Origin: Gemmataceae bacterium
Lineage (GTDB): Bacteria; Planctomycetota; Planctomycetia; Gemmatales; Gemmataceae
NCBI GenBank assembly: GCA_019748295.1
Contig: JAIEPT010000066.1
Span: 1 to 64,000 of the forward strand
Direction of reading: 5' to 3'
Length of the DNA stretch: 64,000 nt
The position numbers and the translations under genes are program-made. Position 1 is the stretch's first letter. Each line of letters begins with the position of its first letter. The notes below the pieces were generated by a model, which was given only the letters and a program-made list of their open reading frames with translations, did no database searches and was not told the origin of the DNA. Positions 35,901-43,226 of the stretch are shown piece by piece.

Positions 35901-37543
35901 GCGATCGGGCCGCGGAAGTGCGAGGCCGTCAGGTGCTGGACAACTTCAACTGCTCCGGCTGCCACTTGATCCGGCCTGGGTACTTCGAGCTGAAGCCGAG
36001 CGAGTCGACGCTGAAGACGCTGGAGAATCTGTCGAAACGCCGTCCGGAAGACCATGTCTTTCCGGGCCATCGCAACTGGACGGGCGTGGCCACCGGATCG
36101 GCGGACAAGGTCGTCATCCATGGCATCGCGCTGACGCCGACGTCTCCCGCCAGGGCGGTCGTCAACGAGGAGGAAAAGGGCTACAAGGTGCCGATCCGCC
36201 TCATGGATGCGACTCGCTTCACGGAAGAGAACAAGTCGCAAGCGGACGTCTTCGCTTCCAAGACGCTGTTCGTGCCCGCGGACGAATTGACCTATCCGAA
36301 GTTGCCCGCGGCAACGCTCGAAGACGCGAACGCCCTGTTCGCCAAGCTCCGCAGCCTGGCTTACGGCGGAACGTTCGCCGACAACCTGACCCTGTACTTG
36401 GCGAAGAAGGACCCGAATACCTACAAGCCGGAAGGTCAGTTCAAGGACAACTCGAATGCCCGCCCCGCCGCTCCGCCGTCGCTGCATGGACAGGGCGAGC
36501 GGACGCAGGGGGATTGGCTGTACCAGTTCCTGCTCAATCCGTATCCGGTCCGCAAGATGTCCGTCCTGCGGATGCCGCGGTTCAACCTGAGTCCCGAAGA
36601 AGCCCGTGTGCTCGTCGATTACTTCGCGGGCGTCGAGCGTCTGAACAATCCAGGAGCCGGCACGACGTATCCCTTCGAGGATATCGCCCAGCAAGGCCCG
36701 GCCGTTCAGGAGGGTTACTTCCGCCAGAAGAACGCCGAATACATCGCCCGCCTGAAAGCGACCAAGGGCGCTGACGGCAAGACGCTGTATGAGCAACGCA
36801 TGCAGGAGATGAACTCAAGCTGGGAGCAGATCGCCAAGCAGACGGAGGCGGAGAAGGCAGCCGCCAAGTCGAAGCTGGACGTGTTCGCTTCCAAGGCCAA
36901 GGATGCGGAGACCGCCGACGCCGCCGCCAAGAAAAAGGTGGACGACGCGACCGCTGCCCTCGGCAAAGCGAAGGACGAAGAGAAAAAGAAGCTGGAAGGC
37001 GAACTCGCCGACGCCAAGAAGAAGGCGGCCGAGACGAAATCGGCTTCCGACTTCGAGCAACGCAACCGCGATCTGTGGGAGAAGGAAGTCGCACGCCTCG
37101 ATGCCTCGGCCAAGCAACTGAGCGTGGATTCGCAGCAAAAGGCATGGAGCGAGAAGGACGCTTACCTCACTGATGCGTATCGCCTGGTGATGAACAAGCA
37201 GCTTTGCATGCAGTGCCACCAGATCGGGACTTGGATTCCCAACAACCCGATCATGGGCCCGCCTCTGCACATCGCTCACCAGCGTCTGCGACCCGGTTGG
37301 ACGCAGAAGTGGGTCGCTCATCCCGAGCGATTCCTGCCCTACCAGTCGTCGATGCCGGCGTTGTTTACGCCTGACCAGAATGCGTTCGCCGACGTGTTCC
37401 CCGGTTCAGCCCTGGACCGCGTGACCGCCGCCCGTGACGTGCTGATGGCATACCCGGAAGTTGCCGCGATGCCGATCAACCGCCAATGGGTTCTGCCGAC
37501 GCCGCCTTCGAGCGAGAAATCGGAGAAGGGCGAAAAGAAGTAA
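32978..37543 (+). CDS. Membrane-anchored octahaem cytochrome c of the bc-type complex
   Basis: The 1521-residue product has one N-terminal membrane helix (MLDAVFGVTSLLMLVSVIAMMV), a coiled-coil stalk (about 60-200) and eight CxxCH haem sites: CTTCH, CSTCH, CLKCH, CFGCH, CLACH, CYACH, CSGCH and CMQCH near residues 251, 351, 408, 442, 642, 811, 990 and 1409. A Lys/Ala/Glu-rich coiled coil (about 1270-1390) separates the seventh and eighth sites. It follows the cytochrome b genes and probably replaces cytochrome c1 as electron acceptor from the Rieske centre, as proposed for planctomycete bc complexes with multihaem subunits. It is exceptionally large for that role. Confidence 0.92.
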   Translation: MAASDKPYRSQSMLDAVFGVTSLLMLVSVIAMMVQDYNREYKPEQRVFRDVETAMAQRQALDALPSAAEIEKSDEDVKAARAQRTTDDSKIQEYRAKAQAEMPKLDRTNAAYQDIKADLESITSFYNIEVEKSGPASPESRNLLTRIGDLEKKLEDKQAERDSIQLAMAESSTQADALESDLTKKLSRQKQVYDRFDSLVKTSLVKRWGFGDTVRALPILDGFASPTKIQQITNNDIPIDYYFKPVTRFDRCTTCHLGIDRPTYTPDALAKLCEDPKMNDKLQEARKVLVARRELLKGLPDEKNVADPDSLTVTTLPESRLTPSRIREFAAHPRLDLFVGANSKHPMEKFGCSTCHSGQGSGTSFTWASHVPNNVKDRERWMKDNHWQEVHSGDWDYPMLPSRFIESSCLKCHHQVTDLVARDGREEAPKLLKGYNLIREFGCFGCHEISGAKGGKAVGPDLRAEPSIPVDEMTPAERLKADTDPDATPGKLRRVGPSLVRLAEKTNPEWTAKWIRAPRAFRPDTKMPHYFDLANNHPDVLPEDQKKFPDAEIQAITHYLFKLSKNQVNEAGKIDQSPEAVRADQDRLTALEAKSLQTDAEKKEVEQIARRRQLRKIKPLENLAKDHKADLARGQQLFVERGCLACHSHQATQSVLPSLADFGPNLSQIVEKLGQKKGDKESARVWLTQWIMNPQFHHPRSRMPVTHLDASQAADIAEWLLSQPATDLGEEWNKLTVATPESDTLKNLAKVYLVRLLPKSELTKFMNGEAVSEGIRKDLPVDEKNMLEEVTKDSKEALLSYVGRKAVSRLGCYACHEIPGYDTAKPIGVALNDWGKKDASRLAFEDVVAYVKQKYEVVDSMTDKDGKPVKTEKPAYEKFFFDMLDHHNKNRMGYLHQKINEPRSYDWNRIRAWDDRSRMPQFKFSRMKKNEGESDEDFAARKNKAEADAREAVMTFILGLTAESLPAKAVNTPTGDRAAEVRGRQVLDNFNCSGCHLIRPGYFELKPSESTLKTLENLSKRRPEDHVFPGHRNWTGVATGSADKVVIHGIALTPTSPARAVVNEEEKGYKVPIRLMDATRFTEENKSQADVFASKTLFVPADELTYPKLPAATLEDANALFAKLRSLAYGGTFADNLTLYLAKKDPNTYKPEGQFKDNSNARPAAPPSLHGQGERTQGDWLYQFLLNPYPVRKMSVLRMPRFNLSPEEARVLVDYFAGVERLNNPGAGTTYPFEDIAQQGPAVQEGYFRQKNAEYIARLKATKGADGKTLYEQRMQEMNSSWEQIAKQTEAEKAAAKSKLDVFASKAKDAETADAAAKKKVDDATAALGKAKDEEKKKLEGELADAKKKAAETKSASDFEQRNRDLWEKEVARLDASAKQLSVDSQQKAWSEKDAYLTDAYRLVMNKQLCMQCHQIGTWIPNNPIMGPPLHIAHQRLRPGWTQKWVAHPERFLPYQSSMPALFTPDQNAFADVFPGSALDRVTAARDVLMAYPEVAAMPINRQWVLPTPPSSEKSEKGEKK

Positions 37544-37553
37544 AGCATTCTTG

Positions 37554-37699
37554 CTCCCCTCTTCCCTTTGGGGAGAGGGGCTGGGGGTGAGGGGAAGAGC
37601 CCGTGCTGACGCGTCGTCTTTTGTCGCAGACGAAGACTTGGCGTCAGCAGCGCTTATTCCCCTCACCCTTAACCCCTCTCCCCAAAGGGGAGAGGGGAA
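37554..37699. repeat. Inverted repeat pair, family A
   Basis: Arms at 37554-37595 and 37657-37699 are inverted family-A units with CCCTTTGGGG-type loops. They lie between the octahaem cytochrome and the first cupredoxin-like gene. Confidence 0.85.
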
Positions 37700-37758
37700 C
37701 CATACACTCGACAATACGCCCTCCATCCGAGGGTCCCGCCTCTTCCAGGAGTGTCCCG

Positions 37759-38547
37759 ATGAATCGCCTCGCCCGAGTCGCAGGCTTGGCATGTTTGCTT
37801 GCCCTGCCCGCGTTGGTTTCCGCCCAGGAGTGGGGAAACATCAAAGGTCAAATCACGTTCGGCGGACCGGCCCCCGAGAAGAAGGAACTCAAACTCGGCG
37901 CCAACCCCGATAAGGATGTCTGCGAAAAGAACGGCCCTTTGCAGGACGAAACGTGGGTCGTGAATCCCAAGAACAAGGGACTCAAGAACACGTTCATTTG
38001 GCTCGCCGTCGCCGATCCGAAGGCCAAAGGCGCGGAAGCGAAGCTGCCGATCCATCCGGATCACAAGGAAGTGAAGAACAAGGATGTCGCCATGGATCAG
38101 CCGGCCTGCGCGTTTATCCCGCATGCGATCGCGATTCGCGAGGGTCAAAATCTGATCGCGAAGAACGGCTCGACCATTGGCCACAACTTCAAATACACCG
38201 GCAATCCGAACGTCGAGGCAAACGCGGGGAACAACTTCCTGCTGCCGCCGGGCGCTCAAAAGAAGATCGAAGGGCTGGTCGCCGACCGTCTGCCGATCGC
38301 GGTCGAATGCAACATCCATCCGTGGATGAAGGGCTGGGTCCGCGTCTTCGATCATCCGTACTTCGCCGTAACCGATGAGGACGGCAAGTTCGAGATGAAG
38401 AACGCCCCGGCCGGCAATTTCCGCGTGCTCGTATGGCATGGTTCGGGCGGTTGGCTCGGCGGAGCGGCCGGCCGCAACGGCAAGGATGTCGTGGTTAAGG
38501 GCGGCGACAACGACCTGGGCACGATGGAATACCCGCTGCCGCAATAA
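37759..38547 (+). CDS. Secreted cupredoxin-like protein (CxxHPWM site)
   Basis: The 262-residue protein has a signal peptide (VAGLACLLALPALVSA) and a beta-sandwich domain. The copper-type ligands are visible: an upstream His in STIGHNFKY and the cluster Cys-x2-His-x2-Met in ECNIHPWMKG. A carboxypeptidase-regulatory-like strand pair (YFAVTDEDGKFEMKNAPAGNFRVLVWH) follows. The next gene is its paralogue. Position behind the bc operon suggests a blue-copper electron carrier or a copper-binding envelope protein; this is inference. AGGAG lies eight bases before the chosen ATG. Upstream in-frame codons run through repeat DNA. Confidence 0.78.
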   Translation: MNRLARVAGLACLLALPALVSAQEWGNIKGQITFGGPAPEKKELKLGANPDKDVCEKNGPLQDETWVVNPKNKGLKNTFIWLAVADPKAKGAEAKLPIHPDHKEVKNKDVAMDQPACAFIPHAIAIREGQNLIAKNGSTIGHNFKYTGNPNVEANAGNNFLLPPGAQKKIEGLVADRLPIAVECNIHPWMKGWVRVFDHPYFAVTDEDGKFEMKNAPAGNFRVLVWHGSGGWLGGAAGRNGKDVVVKGGDNDLGTMEYPLPQ

Positions 38548-38563
38548 CGCGCGAAACGCAACA

Positions 38564-38599
38564 GGGAGCAGCGACACCGTCGCCGCTCCCCGCTTTCTT
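38564..38599 (+). terminator. Rho-independent terminator
   Basis: GGGAGC-A-GCGAC, loop ACC, GTCGC-C-GCTCCC, followed by CGCTTTCTT. Located 17 bases after the first cupredoxin-like gene. Confidence 0.7.
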
Positions 38600-38637
38600 G
38601 AAAGTCACCGTTGTTTCATCACACAGGAGAATACTCG

Positions 38638-39462
38638 ATGAATCGTATTGGATCATTGGTTGCCGGCTTCGCGCTGGTGGCCCTGCTTTCGGGCTGCCCC
38701 TCCAACAAGGACGCTCCCAAGGGAGACAGCACGCCGAAAGGCGATAAGGCTCCGGCCGACAAGAAGGTTGTCGAAGGCAAGAAGGGCAAATTGGAAGAAC
38801 TCACGGCCAAGACCGACGCGGTCGTGAAGGTGAAAGTCACGACCGACGCCAAGCTGGGCGACGTGATCAAGGCTTTAGAAGCACACGGAGACAAGTCCGT
38901 GTGCCTCGCAGGCACGGAAGAAGAGAAACGCGAACAGACTTGGATCCCCGGCAAAGACGGCGGCCTCGCCAATGTCGTCGTGTGGTTCGAAGCTCCTGCG
39001 GGCAAGAAGTTCGCCGATGCCAAGGTGGAAGGCACGGCGTCCATCGACCAACCGCACTGCGCGTTCGTTCCGCACGTCGTCGTCGTGAAGCCTGGCCAAA
39101 AGTTCGTCGTGAAGAACAGTTCAAAGGTTCTTCACAACTCGAAAATCACCGGCGACGCATCGGTCGATAATTCCTTCAACCCAACGATCAAGGCGGGCGA
39201 TGAGGCCCCGATTGACCTGAAGTCGCAGCGCGATCCGCTCGACATTGCTTGCTCGATCCACCCTTGGATGAGCGGCAAGATCTTCGCGCCGAGCCACCCC
39301 TATATCGGCGTCTCCGACGACAAGGGCGAAATCACCATCCCGAACGTCCCGAGCGGCGTCGAACTCAAGATGGTGATCTGGCACGAAGGCAAGGGGAAGA
39401 CGGAAGAGACCGTCACCCTGAAGGCCGGCGACAACAGCTTCGACAAGAAGATTACGAAGTAA
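38638..39462 (+). CDS. Cupredoxin-like lipoprotein, paralogue of the preceding gene
   Basis: The 274-residue product has a lipoprotein signal (VALLSGC, lipid Cys near residue 19) and a Lys/Asp/Pro-rich linker. Its domain is homologous to the preceding protein: 'IDQPHCAFVPHVVVVKPGQKFVVKNSSKVLHNSKI' and 'DIACSIHPWMSGKIFAPSHPYIGVSDDKGEITIPNVPSG'. The Cys-x2-His-x2-Met cluster and the upstream His are kept. One protein is soluble and the other membrane-tethered, which would suit short electron transfer from the bc complex, though no partner is proven. GGAGA precedes the ATG at 38638. Confidence 0.78.
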   Translation: MNRIGSLVAGFALVALLSGCPSNKDAPKGDSTPKGDKAPADKKVVEGKKGKLEELTAKTDAVVKVKVTTDAKLGDVIKALEAHGDKSVCLAGTEEEKREQTWIPGKDGGLANVVVWFEAPAGKKFADAKVEGTASIDQPHCAFVPHVVVVKPGQKFVVKNSSKVLHNSKITGDASVDNSFNPTIKAGDEAPIDLKSQRDPLDIACSIHPWMSGKIFAPSHPYIGVSDDKGEITIPNVPSGVELKMVIWHEGKGKTEETVTLKAGDNSFDKKITK

Positions 39463-39489
39463 CTCTCTTGTTGCGTAACAAGCATCGGG

Positions 39490-39521
39490 CGGCCCGCGAG
39501 CGATCGCGGGCCGTTTGCTTT
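39490..39521 (+). terminator. Rho-independent terminator
   Basis: A perfect 10-bp stem CGGCCCGCGA / TCGCGGGCCG with loop GCGA, then TTTGCTTT. It closes the respiratory gene group. Confidence 0.85.
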
Positions 39522-39591
39522 GCGCTGGCATCGTCGGCTTTCCTCCGTCATCATGAATGCCTCCCGCCTTCGTATCTGCAACGACGCAACC

Positions 39592-39696
39592 CAAGCCCAG
39601 GGGCGAGCGCAGCGAGCTCCTGGGATCCAGACCGTAAACGTATCGCTCTTCCGGCACTCCGATCCCAGGAGCTCCCTACGGTCGCCCTTGGGCTTG
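39592..39696. repeat. Inverted repeat pair, family C
   Basis: Arms 39592-39627 (CAAGCCCAGGGGCGAGCGCA...) and 39661-39696 (inverse, variant with GACCGTAGG core). The core changes AGCGCAGC to ACCGTAGG, which keeps the small inner stem. Confidence 0.85.
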
Positions 39697-39711
39697 CGGA
39701 CTCTGATCTGG

Positions 39712-39739
39712 TTTGCAATCGGGCAAACGCCGATAACAT
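39712..39739 (+). promoter_or_regulatory. Possible promoter for the 213-aa membrane protein gene
   Basis: TTTGCA, 16 bases, TAACAT, ending 43 bases before the ATG. Confidence 0.35.
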
Positions 39740-39782
39740 GGTGGGTGACTGTCCGCCGTCCTCGCCGTCGTGAGCTTGCTGC

Positions 39783-40424
39783 ATGTGGGATCTGAATCTC
39801 ATCCGTCTTCTCGACTTTTACCTCGCGTTCATGTTCTTCGTCGGCACGCTTCGGCGTTTCGCGCAGTATCGCAAGATGGCGCAGATCGCATTTACCGTCC
39901 CGGGCCGATGGCCGATGTTGCTGAAGCTGATCCACGATCATCGTACCGTTTTCGCCACCTGGGGAACGATCGCCCCAGCCATTCTTGCCGCCGCCGTCAT
40001 GATCATTCAACTCATCGCCTCGCGCGGCGTTTGGCCGATGGCGGGGACGCCGGATGGCCTCACGGTGGGCGTGTTGCTTCAGCATTGGCCGGCGATGTTC
40101 GCGGTGGTGCCGCTTGGGTTGGCGATGATCGGATTCGACGCCTGGGGCATGACGATGGTGAGCAACATCGATCGTGCCCAACTCGACAAGTATTTCGATC
40201 AGGCCGAATATTGGCTCCGCTCGCCCGCCGCACACGTGGTCCGTTTCGCGACGTTCGGGTATATCAATCCGCGGCGAATGGTGAACTTGGAAGTGCGGAA
40301 AGCTTTGGTCGCCGCCAGTTCGCTCATCAACTACACGCTCTGGTGGATGAACATTCAGGTCGGCCTGCGGATACTATTTGGCCTGGCGCTCTGGATCACC
40401 TGGGCGTTCACGCGTCGTGTGTAG
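39783..40424 (+). CDS. Conserved membrane protein of unknown function
   Basis: The 213-residue product has about four hydrophobic segments (FYLAFMFFVGTL, IAPAILAAAVMIIQLI, MFAVVPLGLAMIGF and a C-terminal WWMNIQVGLRILFGLALWITW). Between them is a charged cytoplasmic region containing DKYFDQAEYWLRSP and YINPRRMVNLEVRKAL. I do not recognise a named domain. The stop codon TAG lies within the first bases of a family-E repeat (GTAGCCCTCTCG), so the 3' end of the gene coincides with the repeat boundary. It stands alone between a terminator and a regulator gene. Confidence 0.7.
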   Translation: MWDLNLIRLLDFYLAFMFFVGTLRRFAQYRKMAQIAFTVPGRWPMLLKLIHDHRTVFATWGTIAPAILAAAVMIIQLIASRGVWPMAGTPDGLTVGVLLQHWPAMFAVVPLGLAMIGFDAWGMTMVSNIDRAQLDKYFDQAEYWLRSPAAHVVRFATFGYINPRRMVNLEVRKALVAASSLINYTLWWMNIQVGLRILFGLALWITWAFTRRV

Positions 40425-40512
40425 CCCTCTCGCTCCGCGAGAGGTAAGCGGAAGAATGCCGTGCCGTCGCAAGGCGCGTTGCCGCTTACCTCTCGCGGAG
40501 CGAGAGGGCTAC
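40421..40512. repeat. Inverted repeat pair, family E
   Basis: Arms 40421-40451 and 40482-40512 are perfect or nearly perfect inverted copies. Each holds an 8-bp hairpin CCTCTCGC / GCGAGAGG around TCC, followed by TAAGCGG. Confidence 0.88.
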
Positions 40513-40570
40513 ATAGAAACCGCCCAATCCGTATCCCAACTACGAACCCTATTCCCGCGTTCGGTGCGGC

Positions 40571-41239
40571 ATGAGCGAAGAGGTGACGCCGGCGGTGCAG
40601 GACTATCTCAAGGCGATCCACGCCTTGGGAGGCGCGGATGCCGTCGTCTCGTCGCTCGACATCGCCTCCCGGCTTCAGGTGCGTGCGCCTTCCGTCAGCG
40701 GCATGCTCAAGCGGCTTGCTGAACAGGAATTGATCCACTACGAGATTCGCCGCGGCGCTCAGCTAACGGACCTCGGCATCGCCCAGGCGCGCCGGGTCAT
40801 TCGCCGGCATCGGCTCGTCGAGTTGTTCCTGACGAAAGTGCTTGGCCTCGACTGGAGCGAAGTCGACCAGGAAGCCGAGTTGCTCGAGCATGCGATCTCG
40901 CCTCGGCTCGAACAGGCGATCGCGAAGCATCTCGGCGAACCGCTCGAAGATCCGCACGGCCATCTGATTCCAAATGAACACGGCGAGATGCGCCGCCGCG
41001 ATTTGCTGACGCTGAATCATTTCCGCGCGGGCCAGACCGTCGTCATTCGCGAAGCGCAGGACGACAATCCCGAACGCCTCAAACGCTGGAGCACACTGGG
41101 GCTCACGCCTGGCGCGGTCGTGCGATTCGTGGGCTATCAGGAATTGGACGACCTCTTCAGCATTGAAGTCAACGGGCAACCGTTGCACGTCGGCAGCGAA
41201 GGCCTGGTGGGCCTCCGCGGCGAACGGATCGAAGAGTGA
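40571..41239 (+). CDS. DtxR/MntR-family metal-dependent transcriptional regulator
   Basis: The product (222 aa) has a winged helix (about 5-65, DYLKAIHALGG, 'IASRLQVRAPSVSGMLKRLAEQELIHYE'). The metal-sensing dimerisation domain follows (about 70-140, 'RRHRLVELFLTKVLGLDWSEVDQEAELLEHAIS', with the E-x2-E-H ligand region), then a C-terminal SH3-like FeoA domain (about 150-222, 'LGLTPGAVVRFVGY'). Family members repress manganese or iron uptake genes when metal-loaded. No transporter gene is next to it, so the target is unknown. Only the flanking repeat lies upstream. Confidence 0.9.
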   Translation: MSEEVTPAVQDYLKAIHALGGADAVVSSLDIASRLQVRAPSVSGMLKRLAEQELIHYEIRRGAQLTDLGIAQARRVIRRHRLVELFLTKVLGLDWSEVDQEAELLEHAISPRLEQAIAKHLGEPLEDPHGHLIPNEHGEMRRRDLLTLNHFRAGQTVVIREAQDDNPERLKRWSTLGLTPGAVVRFVGYQELDDLFSIEVNGQPLHVGSEGLVGLRGERIEE

Positions 41240-41247
41240 GTCTCATC

Positions 41248-41352
41248 CAAGCCCAGGGGCGACCGTAGGGAGCTCCTGGGTTCGGAGTGTCGGAAGCGCG
41301 ACATGTTTTCGTTCTGGATCCCAGGAGCTCGCTGCGCTCGCCCCTGGGCTTG
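41248..41352. repeat. Inverted repeat pair, family C
   Basis: Arms 41248-41282 (GACCGTAGG core variant) and 41317-41352 (inverse of the GAGCGCAGC variant). The two core variants thus occur within one pair. Confidence 0.85.
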
Positions 41353-41403
41353 GAACCAACGATTGCGATCTCAATCGCCTAGAATGAACGCAAAGGAGCG
41401 CTC

Positions 41404-42660
41404 ATGGCGGAACTAGGCGAATTCTGCACCATCGAAGAAGCAATCGAGGATCTCCGCGCGGGCCGAATGGTCGTGCTCGTGGACGACGAGCATCGCGAAA
41501 ACGAAGGGGATCTCATCATCCCCGGCGAAAAGGCGACGCCGGAAGCGATCAACTTCATGATGCGCAACGGCTGCGGCATCGTGTGTCTGGCCATGTCGTC
41601 CAACATCTGCAATCGGCTTGGCCTCGAACCCGTCTCGGCCAGCAACGTCGATCCGACCTCCACGCCCTTCACCCAATCCATCGACGCCCGCACCGGCATC
41701 ACGACGGGGACCTCGGCCTTCGATCGTGCCCGCACCGTGGAAGTCGTGATCGACGACCGTTCCGGCCCCGCCGACATTGTGCGCGGCAAGGGCCACGTCT
41801 TTGGCTTGCGGGCGAAAGAAGGCGGCGTTCTGGTTCGCGCGGGGCATACCGAGGGGAGCATCGATCTTTCGCGCCTGGCCGGGTTCAAGGAAGCGGCCGT
41901 CATTTGCGAGATCGTGCAGCCCGATGGGCACATGGCTCATTTGCCGGAGTTGCGCGAGTTCTGCAAGACGCATCAGATCAAGATGTGCACGATCGAGGAC
42001 CTCATCAAATATCGCCGCGCGAAGGAACGGATGATTCGCCGCGAGTTGGTGGTGAAGCTGCCGACGAAGTTCGGCGACTTCGATTTGATTCCCTATACGT
42101 CGATGGTGGACCTCGAACCGCACCTTGCTCTCTGCCTCGGAGGCGTTGGCCTTGATTCGAATGGGACGCCGCCGATTCAGGCGGACCCGATTCTGGTCCG
42201 CATTCACAGCCAGTGTCTTACCGGCGATATTTTCGAAAGCATGCTCTGCGATTGCGGTTCGCAGCTTCATCAGGCGATGGCCCAGGTCGCCGCCGCCGGG
42301 AAGGGCTGCGTGCTTTACATGCGGCAAGAAGGGCGCGGCATCGGCCTGTTGCCCAAACTGCGGGCCTACAAATTGCAGCAGGAAGAGGGGATGGACACGG
42401 TCGAAGCGAACCAGAAACTCGGCTTCGCTCCGGACCTCCGCCAGTACGGCATCGGCGCCCAAATCCTCATCGACCTCGGCATCCGCGACATTCGCTTGCT
42501 GACGAACAATCCCCGCAAGATCGTTGGGCTCGATGGTTACGGCCTGCGCATCGTCGAACGCGTGCCGATACAAATCGCACCCAATCAGCGGAACATGCAA
42601 TACCTGCGGACCAAGAAGGACAAGCTGGGCCACCTGCTTGACGACTTCGGGACCAAGTAG
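41404..42660 (+). CDS. ribBA: Bifunctional DHBP synthase / GTP cyclohydrolase II
   Basis: RibBA (418 aa) catalyses both entry steps of riboflavin synthesis. The N-terminal half (about 1-205) is 3,4-dihydroxy-2-butanone-4-phosphate synthase, with the acidic loop [12 protein letters not shown] and '[12 protein letters not shown]'. The C-terminal half (about 206-418) is GTP cyclohydrolase II, with zinc ligands in [16 protein letters not shown] and the GTP-binding '[19 protein letters not shown]'. Both active sites look complete. AAGGAG precedes the ATG. No FMN riboswitch elements were found upstream; the gap is mostly family-C repeat. Confidence 0.96.
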   Translation: MAELGEFCTIEEAIEDLRAGRMVVLVDDEHRENEGDLIIPGEKATPEAINFMMRNGCGIVCLAMSSNICNRLGLEPVSASNVDPTSTPFTQSIDARTGITTGTSAFDRARTVEVVIDDRSGPADIVRGKGHVFGLRAKEGGVLVRAGHTEGSIDLSRLAGFKEAAVICEIVQPDGHMAHLPELREFCKTHQIKMCTIEDLIKYRRAKERMIRRELVVKLPTKFGDFDLIPYTSMVDLEPHLALCLGGVGLDSNGTPPIQADPILVRIHSQCLTGDIFESMLCDCGSQLHQAMAQVAAAGKGCVLYMRQEGRGIGLLPKLRAYKLQQEEGMDTVEANQKLGFAPDLRQYGIGAQILIDLGIRDIRLLTNNPRKIVGLDGYGLRIVERVPIQIAPNQRNMQYLRTKKDKLGHLLDDFGTK

Positions 42661-42767
42661 CGGCTCGCGGCAGAAGTTGGCGTCACGCCTTACGGTCTCG
42701 GGAAAGCTGGAAGCGGCTTGATCTTTGCTGAGTAATGCCGAATGCTCCTCGCTTTGGAGATTCGCCC

Positions 42768-43109
42768 ATGATGCTCCTGCCTGGCGACAAGATCCTCATC
42801 GCCCATCGCCGTCTTTTCGAGAGCGACGATCCGCGCTTCTTCATCGGCACCGTCGATTCGTACGAAGACGGGATGGCTCGGATTACGGGCACCTCATTCG
42901 TTCGCGAGCGGGTGAGCGGCCGGATTCAGGCGAAAGAGGAGCCTGCGACGAAGATCGTATCGCTCGCTTCAGGCACCTTGCTGGCTTACGTCTTGCCTCA
43001 GACGGCCGATCTGTCGTCCGTGCGATTCGCTCAAGAGGGGGGCAAACTCACTGCCGCCGACGGCAAAAGCTTCTCGATGAACCTCAGCGAGTTTCTGGGC
43101 AACGCGTAA
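42768..43109 (+). CDS. Small conserved protein of unknown function
   Basis: The product is 113 residues and has no signal peptide. It begins MMLLPGDKILIAHRRLFESDDPRFFIGTVD and appears to be a small beta-barrel-like fold (alternating hydrophobic strands, G-x-V turn motifs, 'GTLLAYVLPQTADLSSVRF'). I recognise no family. The in-frame ATG eleven codons upstream has no ribosome site, whereas TTTGGAG precedes 42768. It ends 28 bases before a perfect 29-bp inverted repeat. Confidence 0.65.
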   Translation: MMLLPGDKILIAHRRLFESDDPRFFIGTVDSYEDGMARITGTSFVRERVSGRIQAKEEPATKIVSLASGTLLAYVLPQTADLSSVRFAQEGGKLTAADGKSFSMNLSEFLGNA

Positions 43110-43136
43110 GCATTCGCCGAGGTGAAGCATCAAGGC

Positions 43137-43209
43137 AAGGACAGAATCATTACGTACAGAATCATTTGTGAAAGCAATTCATGATTCTGTACGTAATGAT
43201 TCTGTCCTT
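43137..43209. repeat. Perfect 29-bp inverted repeat, AT-richer than surroundings
   Basis: Arms 43137-43165 and 43181-43209 pair without mismatch around a 15-base centre. Each arm holds two direct copies of ACAGAATCATT, separated by ACGT. It lies between convergent genes and is unlike the GC-rich repeat families elsewhere in the window. Confidence 0.95.
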
Positions 43210-43226
43210 ATCATCAACTGGCAACA

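Noticed and set aside
33791-36796. 1001-codon open frame on the minus strand
   Set aside because: Antisense of the octahaem cytochrome gene; GC-rich codon use leaves this frame open without homology.
41240-41403. FMN riboswitch before ribBA
   Set aside because: None of the conserved RFN sequence blocks is present; the gap is mostly repeat family C.
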